In this document: positions 53,921 through 63,691 of the stretch, one piece after another
Position numbering within the stretch: position 1 is the stretch's first letter
Layout of the letters: each line of letters begins with the position of its first letter
Assembly: GCA_965221345.1 (NCBI GenBank)
Contig: CBDCSD010000002.1
Location: 2,728,001-2,792,000, forward strand
Direction: 5' to 3'
DNA from: Bin5 sp965221345
Lineage (GTDB): Bacteria; Chloroflexota; Anaerolineae; Caldilineales; Caldilineaceae
DNA: 64,000 bases
Program-made: the position numbers and the translations under genes
The notes under the pieces: generated by a model
What the model was told of the DNA's origin: nothing
What the model saw: only the letters and a program-made list of their open reading frames with translations
The model's database searches: none

Positions 53921-54688
53921 TTAGCTGTGCATCGAAATCGGATTGCAGTAGAGTTGTCCGCCGCGCAGCAGCGTAAAGCCCCAGCCGTCCGTTGTCTGCA
54001 ACTCGAGCTGAGAGCCCGGGTCGATTATATATGCGGTGGCAGGGGTTGTGATCGAAATGGTATCGTGAAAGGAGGTGATATGCGGGTAGTGGATGTGGCC
54101 GCTCAGAATAGCGTGAACATGATGGCCGGCGATCGTCTGCGCCAAGGCCTCCGGGTTGCGCAAGCAATGTTCGTTCAGCGGCTCGACTGTGCTGAAAACA
54201 GGCGGGTGATGGACTGCGATCAGATTGCCAAGTGGAGCCGGCTGCCGCAACTCTTCTGCAAGCCATGTCAATTGGAGCGCATCCAGATCGCCATGCACAG
54301 CTTCAGGCGCCTTGCTGTCCAACATGATAACGCGCAACCCGCCGAACATGGCACTATGGTAGTAGCGCTGCAATTCGTCCGTACCCTCCTTTCCCAGCAC
54401 AACCTGGCGGAACTGGACCCGCCGATCATGATTCCCCAGGCCAAGAATGAGCGGCGCGCCGAATTCTCGTAACTCGTCCAGGAGTAAATTCAACGTTCTG
54501 TATTCCGTCTCTTCGCCATCGTTAGCCAGATCTCCACTCAGAATGAAGAAATCCGGGCTGATCTCCATATTGCGGATAAGTTTGATAACGCCGCGCAGCT
54601 TGTCCGCGGTCCGCTGTCCTTTGAGAAGATCCTCTGTGCTCGGCAAGATGTGCAGGTCGGTCAGATGTACAAAAGTAAGGTCAGTCAT
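53921..54688 (-). CDS. Calcineurin-like metallophosphoesterase (CpdA-like)
   Basis: A 255-residue phosphoesterase with all metal motifs: D11-L-H13 (VHLTDLHI), GDLAND with D53, GNHD (N86, H87), AVHHPP, and GHIHYPH. The order and length resemble the CpdA cyclic-nucleotide/3',5'-phosphodiesterase branch, but the real substrate is not clear. It is divergent from the EttA gene. Confidence 0.88.
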   Translation of the reverse strand: MTDLTFVHLTDLHILPSTEDLLKGQRTADKLRGVIKLIRNMEISPDFFILSGDLANDGEETEYRTLNLLLDELREFGAPLILGLGNHDRRVQFRQVVLGKEGTDELQRYYHSAMFGGLRVIMLDSKAPEAVHGDLDALQLTWLAEELRQPAPLGNLIAVHHPPVFSTVEPLNEHCLRNPEALAQTIAGHHVHAILSGHIHYPHITSFHDTISITTPATAYIIDPGSQLELQTTDGWGFTLLRGGQLYCNPISMHS

Positions 54689-54832
54689 ACAAGTTGCGCC
54701 TTCCGGTTTGGGGCTTTATATTGATAGGATGACATCCTCAGGCGTCGGCCAGGGACGAAAAGGGCTTGCGAAGATCCATGATAGACTCTTTATCGGCTGC
54801 GCAACAAATAGAATTCAGGAAAGATCGTTGAC

Positions 54833-56512
54833 ATGAGCGACAAGATCATCTACTCAATGGTGGGCGTCGGCAAAACCCATTCCCCAAACCAGCGCGTGTT
54901 GCGGGACATCAGTCTGGGGTTCTTTCTGGGAGCAAAGATCGGAGTGTTGGGGCTGAACGGGGCCGGAAAATCCACGCTGCTGGGCATAATGGCCGGTGAA
55001 GAGAGCCAATACGACGGCGAGACGATCCTTACCGAGGGCTACACGCGCGGCTTTCTGCCCCAGGAACCGGTGCTCGACCCGTCCAGGACGGTGCGTCAAA
55101 TCGTTGAGGAGGGCGCGCAGGAAGCGGTAGACGCCCTGGCCGAGTTTGACGCCATCAATGCCCGTTTCAATGAAGATCTTTCTGCCGAAGAGATGGACCA
55201 GCTGATCGAGCGGCAGGGTGCCGTACAGGACAAATTGGACGCGCTGGATGCCTGGGACCTCGACAGCCGCCTCGAACTGGCTATGGACGCGCTGCGCTGC
55301 CCGCCGGGAGACACGCCGGTGGCTATCCTCTCCGGCGGTGAGCTCAGGCGAGTGGCACTCACCCGTCTACTTCTCAAAAAGCCTGACATTCTCCTCCTGG
55401 ATGAGCCTACCAACCACCTGGACACACAATCGGTTGCCTGGCTCGAACGCCATCTGCAGGAGTATGCGGGCACGGTCATTGCCGTCACCCATGATCGCTA
55501 CTTTCTCGACAACGTGGCCGGCTGGATACTCGAACTGGATCGGGGCCACGGCATTCCGTGGCGAGGCAACTACTCAAGTTGGCTGGAGCAAAAACAGCAG
55601 CGCCTGGCTCGGGAGGAAAAGCAGGAGGGCGCCCGCCAGAAGACGCTGCAGAGGGAGTTGGAATGGCTGAATATGTCACCCAAAGCACAGCAGACCAAGC
55701 GCAAATCCCGCGTCAACGCCTACAACGATCTCCTCAGCCAGGAGTTTGAGAAGGCGCGCGTGGAAAGGGAGATTTACATCCCGCCCGGCCCTCGCCTGGG
55801 GGAGGTGGTGATCAGGACGCAGGCGCTGACCAAAGGATACGACGAAAACCTGCTTTTTGAGGATCTCACGCTCGACGTCCCGCCGGGTGCAATCGTGGGC
55901 ATCATCGGGGCCAACGGCGCCGGCAAGACTACCCTGTTTCGTCTTTTCACAGGCGAGGAGACACCGGATAGCGGCGACGTGCAACTTGGCGGGACGGTTT
56001 CACTGTCATATGTGGACCAGAGCCGCGACAGTCTCGACCCTGAAAAGAGCGTCTGGGAGGAGATAAGCGACGGGAATGAGCAGTTGAGACTGGGCAATCT
56101 TACTGTAAACAGCCGCGCCTACGTAGCCCGATTCACCTTCAGCGGGCAGGACCAACAGAAGAAGGTTGGCGGGCTATCCGGCGGCGAACGCAACCGCGTC
56201 CATCTGGCCAAGCTGCTCAAGAGCGGCGCCAACGTTATCCTGCTGGACGAGCCGAGCAATGATCTCGATGTCAACACGCTGCGGGCGCTGGAAGATGCAC
56301 TGGAAACTTTCGCTGGCACGGCGTTGGTCATCTCCCATGATCGCTGGTTTCTGGATCGCATCGCTACCCATATTCTCGCCTTTGAAGGGGACAGCAACGT
56401 GATCTGGTTTCCGGGCAACTACAGCGAATATGAAGAGGACAGGCGCCATCGTCTCGGCGCGGCAGCTTCGCGCCCGCATCGAATCACCTATCGCAAGCTG
56501 AGTCGCGTCTGA
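54833..56512 (+). CDS. ettA: Energy-dependent translational throttle protein EttA (ABC-F)
   Basis: A 559-residue ABC-F ATPase with two ATPase domains and no membrane part. Walker A motifs are GLNGAGKST and GANGAGKTT; signatures are LSGGELRRVAL and LSGGERNRVHL, each followed by LLDEPTNHLD or LLDEPSNDLD. The linker between the domains has the ABC-F basic pattern (SPKAQQTKRKSRVNAYNDLL). EttA acts at the ribosomal E site to couple early elongation to the ATP/ADP ratio. It starts at ATG 54833 with CAGGAA upstream. Confidence 0.93.
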   Translation: MSDKIIYSMVGVGKTHSPNQRVLRDISLGFFLGAKIGVLGLNGAGKSTLLGIMAGEESQYDGETILTEGYTRGFLPQEPVLDPSRTVRQIVEEGAQEAVDALAEFDAINARFNEDLSAEEMDQLIERQGAVQDKLDALDAWDLDSRLELAMDALRCPPGDTPVAILSGGELRRVALTRLLLKKPDILLLDEPTNHLDTQSVAWLERHLQEYAGTVIAVTHDRYFLDNVAGWILELDRGHGIPWRGNYSSWLEQKQQRLAREEKQEGARQKTLQRELEWLNMSPKAQQTKRKSRVNAYNDLLSQEFEKARVEREIYIPPGPRLGEVVIRTQALTKGYDENLLFEDLTLDVPPGAIVGIIGANGAGKTTLFRLFTGEETPDSGDVQLGGTVSLSYVDQSRDSLDPEKSVWEEISDGNEQLRLGNLTVNSRAYVARFTFSGQDQQKKVGGLSGGERNRVHLAKLLKSGANVILLDEPSNDLDVNTLRALEDALETFAGTALVISHDRWFLDRIATHILAFEGDSNVIWFPGNYSEYEEDRRHRLGAAASRPHRITYRKLSRV

Positions 56513-56521
56513 GCAAAGGCT

Positions 56522-58243
56522 CTACTGTTCGTCAGCCAATTCCTCTGCTCTCTCCCGCAGTCGCTCTCGTGCCACACGCGACGCGGACCAGCCGAGAGCC
56601 TCCGCGATTTGCTCCTCGTCCAGTGCGGCCAGTTGAGAGAAGGTTGTAATCCCAGCGTCCTGCAAACGTTCAGAGAAAACTGGACCGATACCCGCCAAGC
56701 GGGTAAGATCGTCCGGTTCGGCCGGCGCGGCTGAATCAGCAGGGGGAATTACCGTGTGCAACGGCACCACTGATGCGGGTGAGCTCGGCTCTTCCTCAGT
56801 ACCAACAGGCTCCTCGACAAGCGATCCGTTCGCCTCTGCCTGCATTTCGTACAGATCGGGACTGTGTGCCTGGGACGTATCCGCCGGCGTGTCGGATGGG
56901 GCTGCTTCAGCACTGTTCGATGCGGTCGCCACCGCGGCCGGCCCAGGGGCGTCCGAGCCTCCCGCCGATACGCCGCTTGAACGGCGGCCGGAGCCGCGTG
57001 CCACATGCACTATCACCGCGCCGGTTCCGATCGAGCCGATTAGCAAGGCCATAATAAAGCCCAGACACGGGAAGATCGCCCAGGAAAAGGTTGTAACGCC
57101 GGTGATGACCAGCGAGCAGAGCCCAACCGAAAACAGCGGATTCAAGGAGAGGCTGCCCTGCCCGGCCAGAAGCCCATCCAGGCGTCGACCCAGCCAATAG
57201 CAGGTCACAGTCCAGCCGCACAGCATCACCAGCGCCAGCAGGGCCAAAAGCGGTAAAGCCAGCAGAGCAAAACAAATCGTGATGGTCAGGATGGCCGCGA
57301 GAATTGCCGATCCCATGACTGTGATCGCTCCGGTCGCAAAACTGAGCGCGGTCTCCCTTTCCGCGGTCTGTGAAATCGCCTCCACCTGTTTGGGTAGCAA
57401 CCAGTCGACCAGCAGGATTAGACCTGTGATCAGCAGCGTCCACAGAAAGGCCTGTACTATCTTACCGAGGAAGACAAGGAACCAAGGCGTCCGATTGGAA
57501 GCCTCCTGGGAACGGGCCTCGGCTGCCGCCTTCTGGATTTCTTCCCGTTGAAATGCTGCCTGGACCTGGGCCAGGGCCTCGGCCGCGGCTTCCTGCCCTG
57601 CCTGCCGGTGTAGGGCCATTTGGGCCTGAACTTCGTTCTCGATCGCTGATGCAAAGGGCTGCGGCGTGGGCGGAGGTTCGGGTGACTGCGGGGCCTCCGA
57701 ATGGGCCAGAGGCGCCCGTGTCTCGTCAAGGAATTCTCGTTGTGCGACCCTATTTGTGTAGATCCTCCAACTGAGATTTCCACCCACTTGCGCAGCCGGA
57801 TCCTGTGCAATCTGGCCGCCGAGAACGCTGACATTCCCTCCGACGCGGGAGGTTCCGGCAAGGTCAACATCGCCGCCGACGACAGCGACATTCCCGCCGA
57901 TTGAGGAAGCCCCCCCGACCTCAGCATCACCGCCAAGCACACTGATATTGCCGCCTACGCGGGAAGTCCCTATCAGGTCAACGTCACCGCCGACGACGAT
58001 CAGATTGCCGCCGATCCGCCCTTCCAGAGCCAAGTCGTCGCCGATGACCAGCAGGTTTCCCGGGACGTGTTCGTCCTGTTTGATCCGCACATCTCCGCCG
58101 AGAAGGGCAATATTACCGCGGATTTGCCTGTTACCGGAGGCGCTCAGTTTCTGCCTGAAAGGTGTGAACAGGAACACCCACGTTCCTATGGCTATGATGA
58201 GAACGAGGAATGTCCAGCATCCAGTCCTGCGTACTGATTTCAT
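56522..58243 (-). CDS. Membrane protein with polymer-forming beta-repeats and C-terminal helix-hairpin-helix
   Basis: A 573-residue protein in parts. A membrane anchor (about 10-28) is followed by a beta-repeat region (about 35-165) of 15-17-residue units of the form (I/V)GGN(I/V)xVxGGD(V/A)x(L/V)xGxS, in line with a left-handed beta-helix or bactofilin-like fold. Then come an Ala/Gln/Glu coiled-coil-like stretch (about 200-250), four or five membrane helices (about 255-410), a disordered Pro/Ser/Glu region, and a C-terminal helix-hairpin-helix (TRLAGIGPVFSERLQDAGI, then EEQIAEALGW, about 525-573). It lies 169 bases after the anti-sigma gene on the same strand. The combination is unusual; function is unknown. 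Confidence 0.8.
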   Translation of the reverse strand: MKSVRRTGCWTFLVLIIAIGTWVFLFTPFRQKLSASGNRQIRGNIALLGGDVRIKQDEHVPGNLLVIGDDLALEGRIGGNLIVVGGDVDLIGTSRVGGNISVLGGDAEVGGASSIGGNVAVVGGDVDLAGTSRVGGNVSVLGGQIAQDPAAQVGGNLSWRIYTNRVAQREFLDETRAPLAHSEAPQSPEPPPTPQPFASAIENEVQAQMALHRQAGQEAAAEALAQVQAAFQREEIQKAAAEARSQEASNRTPWFLVFLGKIVQAFLWTLLITGLILLVDWLLPKQVEAISQTAERETALSFATGAITVMGSAILAAILTITICFALLALPLLALLALVMLCGWTVTCYWLGRRLDGLLAGQGSLSLNPLFSVGLCSLVITGVTTFSWAIFPCLGFIMALLIGSIGTGAVIVHVARGSGRRSSGVSAGGSDAPGPAAVATASNSAEAAPSDTPADTSQAHSPDLYEMQAEANGSLVEEPVGTEEEPSSPASVVPLHTVIPPADSAAPAEPDDLTRLAGIGPVFSERLQDAGITTFSQLAALDEEQIAEALGWSASRVARERLRERAEELADEQ

Positions 58244-58412
58244 CTGGCAATCTCCATCGCCTTAAGAGATGCTGCAGTTCTCCACACAAAGGCTGTTCGA
58301 ACCTGCTCTCCACTGGAAGAAGGTTGTATGCAGATGCGATCTGTCGACGCGCCTTTCGCACACTGTTGCTGCAAATAAGAAACGATCGCTACGCACCCTG
58401 CCTCCAGTCCCC

Positions 58413-59006
58413 TTAAATCCGCGACCGGACCGGTTGGGTGGTTCGCTGGATGAAGATGCACCACGCTGCCAGCGCCAAGACAACAATGACCAAGTAGGCG
58501 GAGGCGATTCCCAACGTAGTCGTTGTTGTCGTTGCTTCGATGATTACCTCCCACAACGACAGCCCCACAACGCCCGCCACCGCCCACACTTCACTCAGGA
58601 ATTGGCCTGTTGCCGCGACACGCCCCATATTGGCGTATACCAGCGCGCCGGACATCACGCCGACACCAACCAGGCCCAGCGACCAGACGAGAACGGTCAG
58701 CACGGTCAGCAACAGGCCGATCTGTATGTTGCGCAGGCGTTCCTGGCGGCCGATCCGCTCAACCACCATCTGGGAGAATCCCGGCGCGAGCTCAGGAACA
58801 GGCTCTGCCCGCAGTTTCTGATCGATAACCTGCCACAGCAGCCACTGCACGCGGCACTGGCTACACTGGTCCATATGCCGGTCGAGCCGCCCCTTTTCTT
58901 CCGCGTCCAACATACCGTCCAAATCCAGCGAGATCAGCATCAAATAGTCGCTGTGGTCTGGGGTCTTGACCGGTGACGAGGGTAAGTTAGTGAATCTCTC
59001 CGTCAT
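58413..59006 (-). CDS. Anti-sigma factor with zinc-finger (zf-HC2) motif
   Basis: A 197-residue protein with the anti-sigma H-x3-C-x2-C motif (LDRHMDQCSQCRVQW, about 40-55) in the cytoplasmic N-terminus. Three membrane helices follow (about 95-120, 140-160 and 165-185). It begins 17 bases after the stop of the ECF sigma gene, the normal arrangement for a sigma/anti-sigma pair in which the membrane protein holds the sigma factor until a signal arrives. Confidence 0.9.
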   Translation of the reverse strand: MTERFTNLPSSPVKTPDHSDYLMLISLDLDGMLDAEEKGRLDRHMDQCSQCRVQWLLWQVIDQKLRAEPVPELAPGFSQMVVERIGRQERLRNIQIGLLLTVLTVLVWSLGLVGVGVMSGALVYANMGRVAATGQFLSEVWAVAGVVGLSLWEVIIEATTTTTTLGIASAYLVIVVLALAAWCIFIQRTTQPVRSRI

Positions 59007-59023
59007 CTTTCCCTCCAGAACTC

Positions 59024-59761
59024 TTACAGTCGTGCGCCGCTGGTGAGGGCCAAGTGTAAGGGAATGGCCTGTGCCGTCCTTCTTTCCCTCGCTTCCGCGG
59101 TCTCACTTGAGGATTCGAACTGGACGGCTGGTTGGTCGGCCCCGTCGTTGTGGCTATCGTGGAGTTGTCCTGGCCGATTGACAGAAGGCTGGGACGGTTC
59201 CGCTCGATGCGGCTGTTGCGCCGCCTCATAGAGCGAAGCCAGCTTTTTGCGGGCGCGGAAGAGTCGGCTCTTGACAGCCGGCACAGAGATTTCCATCACG
59301 TCGGCGATCTCCTGGTAGCTGCAATCGTGCCAATAGCGCAAGACCAGAGGTGTGCGGTAGTCCGGTTCCATTTGATTGACGAGAGCCTGCATCTCTTCGG
59401 CTTGTTCAGCCGCCAACGTGTCTCTCTCTGGCTGGGCTGAGTCGCCTTCCAGGCTGAATACGACCGGCGACTCGTCCAGCCCGACAAACTGCACGCGGCG
59501 TTTGCGTAACCTGTCAATGCAATGGTAGTTGGCGATAGAAAAGAGCCAAGTGCTGAACTTGCGCCCGGGATCATACTGGTCCAGCCTGGCATAGGCGCGC
59601 AGAAAAGTCTCCTGAGCAGCGTCTTCGGCTTCGGTCAGATCGCCGAGCATACGATAGGTCAATGCAAAGACCGGCCTCTGATATGTCTCTACCAGCAGGC
59701 CGAAAGCTGCTTGCTCGCCGGCCCTGGCGCGATCCAGCCAGTCTTGTTCCTGTTCATTCAT
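59024..59761 (-). CDS. ECF RNA polymerase sigma factor (sigma-70 family)
   Basis: A 245-residue sigma factor. Region 2 has DAAQETFLRAYARLDQYDPG and FSTWLFSIANYHCIDRLRKR, and region 4 has SYQEIADVMEISVPAVKSRL (about 150-170). It lacks regions 1.1 and 3, as ECF factors do, and carries an extra C-terminal tail of about 60 low-complexity residues. It is the first gene of a sigma, anti-sigma and beta-repeat membrane protein set. Confidence 0.94.
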   Translation of the reverse strand: MNEQEQDWLDRARAGEQAAFGLLVETYQRPVFALTYRMLGDLTEAEDAAQETFLRAYARLDQYDPGRKFSTWLFSIANYHCIDRLRKRRVQFVGLDESPVVFSLEGDSAQPERDTLAAEQAEEMQALVNQMEPDYRTPLVLRYWHDCSYQEIADVMEISVPAVKSRLFRARKKLASLYEAAQQPHRAEPSQPSVNRPGQLHDSHNDGADQPAVQFESSSETAEARERRTAQAIPLHLALTSGARL

Positions 59762-60087
59762 TCGTCAGCACCTTTACACGCTTATTGTCTACTACGCACC
59801 TTGCTAGGTAAAGTTTCGCGGTGCTTTGGTTTGTCCCGCCAATTACCCTCGTTATATAATGAATCGGATAAACGGCGCTGCATCCTGCCATTGCCCTGAC
59901 TGGAGACTGACAATCACCTGCTCGGGCGAATGTGGCCCTCCTGCGGGCGAGGTACCCACGTTTTGGCGATGGGTAGGGACTGCCGCACCGCTCAATCGGC
60001 AAATCAGATGGTGAGCGCGATGTCCGCTGTTTCGAAGAATCAAGTCATCTCATCTGCCGTCTGACCCCTTGAAAGGAACGGACAACG
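59762..60087. other. Divergent region between the ECF sigma gene and the chlD-like gene
   Basis: About 325 bases with one good plus-strand promoter (59831-59860). The chlD-like gene has AAAGGA 10-12 bases before its ATG. No other element was recognised. Confidence 0.55.
59831..59860 (+). promoter_or_regulatory. Putative sigma-70 promoter for the chlD-like gene
   Basis: TTGTCC (59831-59836), an 18-base spacer and a perfect TATAAT (59855-59860). The leader would be about 220 bases. Confidence 0.55.
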
Positions 60088-62147
60088 ATGCAAGTCATTT
60101 ATCCATTCACCGCGATTGTCGGTCAAGAGCGCATGAAGAGAGCGCTGGTTCTGAACGCAGTCCATCCGCTGATCGGCGGTGTGCTGATCAGGGGCGAACG
60201 CGGTACGGCCAAGTCGACCGCCGCCCGGGGTCTGGCAGCCCTTTTGCCAGCGATAGAAGCGGTGGATGGATGCCCCTTTGCCTGTTTCAATGACAACCCT
60301 CTCGGCATGTGCCACGCTTGCGAGGCAGGTGCTCGGAACGGTGAGGTTAAGGCTGGTCAGCGCATTACGCCATTTATCGACCTGCCGGTCAGCGCGACCG
60401 AAGATCGGGTGGTCGGCACGCTCGACATAGAAAAGGCGATACGCCAGGGCGAGCGTCACTTCGAGCCGGGCATTCTGGCCGCGGCCAACCGGGGAATCCT
60501 CTACGTGGACGAGGTCAACCTCCTCGACGACCACGTGGTGGATCTGCTGCTGGACAGCGCGGCCATGGGGGTAAACGTTGTCGAGCGCGAAGGGATAAGC
60601 GTCCAGCATCCGGCCCGATTTGTACTCGTTGGCTCCATGAATCCCGAAGAGGGCGACCTGCGCCCCCAATTGCTGGATCGTTTTGCCCATGCCGTAGACG
60701 TCGTCGGCATCGACGAACCGCGAGCCAGGGTGGAGATTCTGCGGCGGCGGACGCGCTTCGAGCAGGACGCAGACCTTTTTACCGAAGACTTTGCCGACGA
60801 GGCCAGGAGTTTGGGTGAACGCATCATCCAGGCCCGTAGTCGCTATAACGGCGTGGGTTACACCGACAAAGACCTGTATACAATTGCCGCCCTCACCAGC
60901 AGTTTCAGCGTGGACGGTCACCGGGCAGACCTTGTCATTCTCAATACGGCCCGTGCTCAGGCCGCTTTCGATGGACGCGACGCAATTACCGACAGGGACA
61001 TCCTGCTGGCGGCGGAACTGGCGCTTCCCCACCGCATGAAGAAACAGCCATTCCAGGATACGGCCCTGCAGCCGGAGCAGCTTGAGGCCAATATGCGACA
61101 AGCCCGCGCCGAAGCCGAGGAAAACGAAGAGTCGATGGAAGAGGCGGACGGCGATGCGGCATCAACGGAAAAAAAAGTGAAGAGGGTGATGACTCAGAGG
61201 AACTAGATTCCTCGCCGGAGAGCGGAGAAGGTGGCGTAGCTCAGCCTGACGCCGCTCCCCAGCAGAGTTCATCACCCGGAGACGAAAAAGGCGCACGCAA
61301 GCAGGTCGATGTCGGAGAGATGTTCGAGGCTCGTAAACTGGATACGCCGCTCGACAAGATGACGCGCGAGAAGTCCGGCAAGCGCTCCTACAGCCGCACG
61401 GATCGGAAGCGAGGCCGCTACATCCAGGCGCGCCCGGCCCATGACAAGTTCGACGATATCGCCTTCGACGCCACCCTGCGAAACGCCGCACCCCACCAGA
61501 AGGAGCGGCATGAGAGCGGGGAGAGCGAACTCGCGCTGCAACTGCGCATGTCCGACTTGCAGCGTAAGGTTCGCGTGCGGCGAACCGGCAATCTCATCCT
61601 CTTCGTCGTTGACGCCAGCTGGTCAATGGCGGCCAGCGAACGGATGGAAGCTACGAAGGGCGCGATTTTCAGCTTGCTGGTAGAAGCCTATCAGCGCCGC
61701 GATCAGGTGGGGCTGGTCGTCTTTCAGCGTGACAAGGCTCGTGTGGTACTGCCGCCGACCAATAGTGTCGAACTGGCGGAAAAGGCCCTACAAGACCTCC
61801 CCGTGGGCGGCAAGACCCCGCTCAGCAGCGGCCTGTTGGCGACCTGGCAGGTGGTCGAAAACGCCCAGCGCCGCGATTCGGAACTGCGCCCATTGGTGAT
61901 GCTTCTGACAGACGGCGCCGGCAACGTAAGCATGACCGGCATGCCGGCCCAGGAAGAGGCGATGAAGATGGCCTCCCTCTTTGCGAATGAGAAAGTGCGC
62001 ACCATTGTCATCAACATGGAGCACATGGCCTTCGACCGGGGACTGGCCCAGGCTCTCGCAGAGCAGATGGGCGGCGTCTGCTACAATCTACCGGAACTGC
62101 GGGTGGACACGCTCCTGAACACAGTCAAGCGGGAAATAGGCGGGTAG
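60088..62147 (+). CDS. Magnesium/cobalt-chelatase-type ATPase-VWA protein (ChlI/ChlD-like), split by an A8 run
   Basis: Reading from ATG 60088, the first frame gives a 372-residue AAA+ ATPase (stop TAG 61204-61206): Walker A GERGTAKST (36-44), the CPFACFNDNP insert, and Walker B GILYVDEVNLLDDH. The -1 frame is open across the stop: from the eight A residues at 61169-61176 it continues through an acidic, Pro/Ser linker into a VWA domain with a MIDAS (VVDASWSMAAS) and ends at 62147. Joined at the A run the product is about 686 residues, the usual length and order of ChlD/BchD. The VWA half has no ribosome site of its own beyond a GGAGAG touching its first ATG (61320). In other bacteria and archaea, chlD frameshifting has been described as making both the short ATPase and the long protein. 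A missing base in the assembly is the alternative. Confidence 0.82.
61168..61213 (+). promoter_or_regulatory. Candidate -1 frameshift site in the chlD-like gene
   Basis: In the zero frame the codons are GAA AAA AAA GTG, i.e. an A-AAA-AAA slippery run (eight A residues, 61169-61176). Twenty bases later a perfect 6-bp hairpin GAGGAA/TTCCTC (61197-61213) carries the zero-frame TAG in its loop. A GGAAGAGG Shine-Dalgarno-like stretch lies about 25 bases before the run. The same run could also cause transcriptional slippage. Confidence 0.65.
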
Positions 62148-62234
62148 GGGCGCTGGCCGGCAAAAGCCGCTTGAAGGCGTAATGGCCAGCCCTATTGTTA
62201 ACAGACAAGAATTTCGCATAGCGAGAATGGGTCG

Positions 62235-63602
62235 ATGACCACTGACACAGGCAGGCAAGGCAACGCGGCCGCTCTGAAGGGCTCGTGGGAAGCACTGCAC
62301 TCTGAAGCCGTGGCTCTTTCGCGGCAGGGCAATGACGAGGCCCTGGGCAAATATGGTTACTTGGTGGAACGACTGGCCAATCTACCGGAGGCGCGTCGTC
62401 ATGCCCAAGACCAGAGACTGCAGTCCATACTTGAACGGAGCGTGCTTGGCCTGCAATCCCACTATGCCAGGCGCAACCGTCTGGATGAGATGGCGACAGC
62501 CGATGACCCCATTTTCGCGACCTTGAGCGAGGACGCCCTGTCTCTGTGGCGGGAGAATCAGGCGCGCGCCTACTGGTGGCAAGGCCGTCACGAGGAAGCG
62601 GCTGAGATCGTGCGCGCTGAATCGGAGAAACTGCCTTTCGAAGTGGACCTGCGCTGGTTGCTCTTTTCCATCCTGATCGATGACGGCAAGATCGACGAGG
62701 CTGAAGGAGTCAGGCTGTCGCTGCTTGCCGAGTTGCAACGACTATTCAGTTCTTACGAACTTTCCGAGTCTTTCGCCGAAGACCTGGACATGCAGATGCA
62801 GATCAAGGACCGGTATGTGAGCGAAGGAGATACTGACCAGATTTCGCTCCAATTTGGGCTAATGCACTTTCTGCGCGCCAATGTGGAGCTAGAAACGCAG
62901 CGCTGGCAGGAAGCGGCCGATGCGTTCGGCAACGCCGCGAAAGTGTCTGATGCCTATAGCGAGCGTTGGCATCTGCTCTATCGCCCGCTTGTACTCAACA
63001 ATCAGAGCCAGCTGGCACAGCGAGCACTCAATCGCGAAAAGTCGTCCGTATCACAAGGATTCTGGCGGGGTCTGTCCGGCTTCTACGCCGGCGACCACCA
63101 GGGGGCGACGACGGAATGGCGGCAGGTGGCCCAGGTCCCGCTCGAGAAGGTGACGCTTTCATCAGTCGGTGACTGGGTCCTGGCGCACTACTATCTCGGT
63201 GCGCCCCAGGTGTTTCCCCCGGACGAGGCGGACAGCGCGTCGCGGCCGGACGTCCCCGCCGGCTCCGCAGACAGCGAGGACCAAGGAGATGGCTCCCTCT
63301 CCGACGAAGTCCGACAAGGTCTGCAAGTAGCCCTGAACCTGCTTGGGCAGCAGGAAACGCGCCGGGACCCGCTCGTTCTGGGACTGGCGGCGCTGGGATG
63401 GGGCATAAACGGCCACAAAGAGCACTTGCACCGCAACATTCGCCATGCGGTCGAGTTGTTGCGCGCCTCGCTCCAGGACAATAAGCTCTCTATTTTCAAC
63501 TGGTATTTCTTCCGGGACCTGCTCCCGCCTGAAGTTTTTGCAGAGGTCGAGGACTACTTCCACAAGCCGAAATTTGAGGCAAGAGGACCAGGAGAAGAGT
63601 AG
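62235..63602 (+). CDS. Unknown protein with TPR-like helical repeats (455 aa)
   Basis: A soluble, mainly helical protein. Several Ala/Leu/Glu helical pairs resemble TPR units (for example around WWQGRHEEAAEIVRAESEKL and QRWQEAADAFGNAAKVSDAY), broken by an acidic linker (about 320-345, ADSASRPDVPAGSADSEDQG). No signal peptide or membrane segment is visible. It starts 88 bases after the chlD-like gene, in the same direction, with only a weak ribosome site. A scaffold role for the chelatase-type ATPase is possible by position alone. Confidence 0.7.
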   Translation: MTTDTGRQGNAAALKGSWEALHSEAVALSRQGNDEALGKYGYLVERLANLPEARRHAQDQRLQSILERSVLGLQSHYARRNRLDEMATADDPIFATLSEDALSLWRENQARAYWWQGRHEEAAEIVRAESEKLPFEVDLRWLLFSILIDDGKIDEAEGVRLSLLAELQRLFSSYELSESFAEDLDMQMQIKDRYVSEGDTDQISLQFGLMHFLRANVELETQRWQEAADAFGNAAKVSDAYSERWHLLYRPLVLNNQSQLAQRALNREKSSVSQGFWRGLSGFYAGDHQGATTEWRQVAQVPLEKVTLSSVGDWVLAHYYLGAPQVFPPDEADSASRPDVPAGSADSEDQGDGSLSDEVRQGLQVALNLLGQQETRRDPLVLGLAALGWGINGHKEHLHRNIRHAVELLRASLQDNKLSIFNWYFFRDLLPPEVFAEVEDYFHKPKFEARGPGEE

Positions 63603-63691
63603 CGGGAGTGGGGCCTACGCGGAATCCCAAGTTTCGCACTACCAGACAATTCCCTGGAAAGAGCCGGTCTACGCACCTCACTTCCAGTACC

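Noticed and set aside
61320..62147. VWA protein as a separate gene starting at ATG 61320
   Set aside because: The frame is open far upstream with a ChlD-type linker, and the only ribosome-like site touches the ATG, which is too close for normal initiation; a fused product is more likely.
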